DNA from: Pyxidicoccus parkwaysis
GTDB lineage: Bacteria > Myxococcota > Myxococcia > Myxococcales > Myxococcaceae
DNA length: 64,000 nt
Reading direction: 5' to 3'
Assembly: GCF_017301735.1 (NCBI RefSeq)
Contig: NZ_CP071090.1
Span: forward strand, 3,276,001-3,340,000
The first letter of the stretch is position 1. Each line of letters starts with the position of its first letter. Shown in pieces: positions 62,622-64,000 of this stretch. A model generated the notes under the pieces. The model ran no database searches. It saw nothing but the letters and a program-made list of their open reading frames with translations, and had not been told where the DNA came from. A program made the position numbers and the translations under genes.

Positions 62622-63395
62622 ATGCGTCGTGCAGCCCTGGCTCTCCTGATGTTCCTCTCCGCCTGCGCCCATGGGCCCGCGCAGCGCTCCGGCCCTTCCG
62701 TCGTCCTCGCTCCCTCGGAGCTGGCCCGGCAGTCGGGCCTGGAGCCCTGGGCCATCTCCATGCCCTTCGACAAGGGCCAGGACGGCACGGAGCTGGTGCT
62801 GAAGTTCCTGGACCGGGCCGAGGCCTCCGGCGCGCACTTCGTCAGTGACGTGCAGGTGGTCTTTATGTCCGAGGAGGAAGGCCAGCCGCTGGAGTGCCGC
62901 ACGCACCTGGTGCCCCCGGGCACTGCCCGGAACCTCCAGAAGGGCATCCACACCGCGAGGGCGGACACGCGGCCGGCGCTGACGCTGGTGCAGCGGCCCG
63001 TCTCCAGCGTCGAGTTCTCCTGCGGGGAGACCCGCGTGGCGCGCCTGCAGACGGAGGCCTACACGGACCCCGTCCCGACTCCGGCGACGCGCAGCTTCGC
63101 GAGGACGGGAGGCCACCCCTTCAACAACGTCACCCAGTGCGGCTACGTGCCGGTGACGCGGCTGCTCACGCGCTACGCCTTCGAGGACGCCGTCAACTAC
63201 GTGCCGCCCGAGCCGTCCCGCATCCAGCAGGTCCGCCCGGCGCTGCGCCTCGAGGAGACCGGAGCGGAGTGCCTGCCCCGGCTGCCTTCCACCCCGGCCG
63301 TCAATCGCATCGAGGCCATCGCCTACGGCGGCGCGGGCCCGAGGGCCGCGATGCAGGCCACTCCCGACGTCCTCCCGGTGCGCCTGGACCTCTGA
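62622..63395 (+). CDS. lipoprotein of unknown function
   Basis: Protein of 257 aa, ATG 62622. Lipobox LMFLSAC. Mature part contains a repeated-looking helical/strand mix, with SMPFDKGQDGTELVLKFLDR and EFSCGETRVARLQTEAYTDP. GGGAGG precedes the start. No recognised family. Divergent from the patatin-like gene. A 257-aa lipoprotein with few Cys. Confidence 0.7.
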   Translation: MRRAALALLMFLSACAHGPAQRSGPSVVLAPSELARQSGLEPWAISMPFDKGQDGTELVLKFLDRAEASGAHFVSDVQVVFMSEEEGQPLECRTHLVPPGTARNLQKGIHTARADTRPALTLVQRPVSSVEFSCGETRVARLQTEAYTDPVPTPATRSFARTGGHPFNNVTQCGYVPVTRLLTRYAFEDAVNYVPPEPSRIQQVRPALRLEETGAECLPRLPSTPAVNRIEAIAYGGAGPRAAMQATPDVLPVRLDL

Positions 63396-63531
63396 TGTCC
63401 AGGGGGACGGGCGCCACTTCCCGCTGTCGCTGTCGCTGGCGGTGCAGGTCGCCCGCTTGCGTCATGGGCGCTGGAGTCTTCAGCGCCCGAGCGCCCCGCC
63501 TCGCGTCTTCCGGTCGGGGCGCCCTCTCGCA

Positions 63532-64000
63532 TCACATGCCGCGCACCTCGTGGGGCTTGTAGGGCGCTTCGAGCGCCTTCAGCTCCTCGGCAGTCAGCTT
63601 GAGGTCGACCGCGCGCACCGCATCCTCCAGATGCTCAGGCTTCGTAGCGCCGATGATGGGTGCCGTCACAGTGGGGCGTGACAGCAGCCACGCCAGCGCA
63701 ACCTGCGCGGGAGGTACGTTGCGCGCGGCGGCCACCTTCTTGGTCGCCTCCACCACCTCCCAGTCTCCGGGCTGGTCATAGAGCTGGCCGGCGAACGTGT
63801 CCGACTTCGCGCGGGCCGTCGTCTCGCGGTCCGTCAGCGACTTGCGCGAGCCCGCGAGCAGGCCGCGCGCCAGCGGAGACCAGGGGATGACGCCGATGCC
63901 CTCGGACTCGCACAGGGGCAGCATCTCCCGCTCCTCCTCGCGGTAGACGAGGTTGTAGTGGCCCTGCATGGACACGAAGCGCGACCAGCCGTTCAGGTCC
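63532..64000 (-). CDS. aldo/keto reductase, C-terminal part (runs off the window)
   Basis: The reading frame continues past the right edge of the window; visible length is about 156 codons. Motifs of the C-terminal half of the AKR barrel: WSRFVSMQGHYNLVYREEER, GVIPWSPLARGLLAGSRK, VALAWLLSRPTVTAPIIGAT and EDAVRAVDLKLTAEELKALE. These include the NADPH-binding loop (IIGAT). It reduces aldehydes or ketones, similar to YajO/tas-like members. The catalytic Tyr/Lys half is outside the window. Confidence 0.85.
   Translation of the reverse strand, partial: DLNGWSRFVSMQGHYNLVYREEEREMLPLCESEGIGVIPWSPLARGLLAGSRKSLTDRETTARAKSDTFAGQLYDQPGDWEVVEATKKVAAARNVPPAQVALAWLLSRPTVTAPIIGATKPEHLEDAVRAVDLKLTAEELKALEAPYKPHEVRGM

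Overview
The window looks like a chromosomal segment of a myxobacterium, probably Cystobacterineae (Myxococcus, Corallococcus, Pyxidicoccus or a relative). The reasons are very high GC with strong third-position GC bias, several eukaryote-like Ser/Thr kinases and FHA proteins, many small secreted lipoproteins, a MYXO-CTERM-type tail on a large surface protein, an orphan duplicated permease, and a phosphofructokinase gene directly upstream of a Pkn4-like kinase, as described in Myxococcus xanthus. No rRNA, tRNA or CRISPR array was recognised.

Layout. 1-6.3 kb (minus): a signalling and metabolism operon pfkA - pkn4 - TPR protein - FHA/GAF sigma-54 activator - lipoprotein. 6.4-14.7 kb: small secreted or membrane proteins, a methyltransferase, and a trypsin-like protease overlapping an FHA membrane protein. 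15-19.4 kb: a UdgX-type DNA glycosylase, then a segmental duplication in which an NTF2-like gene has taken over the promoter, start codon and downstream flank of a hydroxyisobutyrate-dehydrogenase-like gene. 19.4-28.4 kb: a giant repeat lipoprotein, an ADOP-type permease and a secreted zinc metalloprotease. 28.7-44.2 kb: accessory genes bracketed by two paralogous Ser/Thr kinases: histidine kinase, UvrA paralog, ArsR/SRPBCC/membrane operon with a probably leaderless promoter, P450, enol-lactonase-like hydrolase, two oxygenases, and an AHH nuclease toxin with Imm11 immunity protein. 44.6-47.4 kb: a LuxI/FeeM-fold N-acyltransferase, a haem-oxygenase-like diiron oxidase, and a convergent LuxR-type regulator. 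47.7-50.4 kb: envelope lipoproteins, an FHA protein, and a DoxX-like protein behind an OhrR-like operator.

50.5-53.1 kb (minus) holds what I consider the most interesting locus: two cytochrome P450 genes with a 29-codon gene between them. The short gene has a near-perfect Shine-Dalgarno sequence formed by the last codons of the upstream P450, an aromatic/His-rich C-terminus (AYRWYVYHHI), and tandem strong hairpins right after its stop. This has the architecture of a P450-crosslinked RiPP (the class of cittilins and biarylitides) with a different core and two oxidases.

53.5-64 kb: PQQ-type sugar dehydrogenase with PKD and PA14 domains, LysR/isochorismatase pair, NADP oxidoreductase, an IS3-type transposase relic, a peptidyl-Lys (M35-like) protease with C-terminal repeats, a dihaem cytochrome, a patatin-like lipoprotein, and the 3' part of an aldo/keto reductase.

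All calls come from reading the sequence; no database search was run. Family names are recognition calls and residue numbers follow the starts chosen here.
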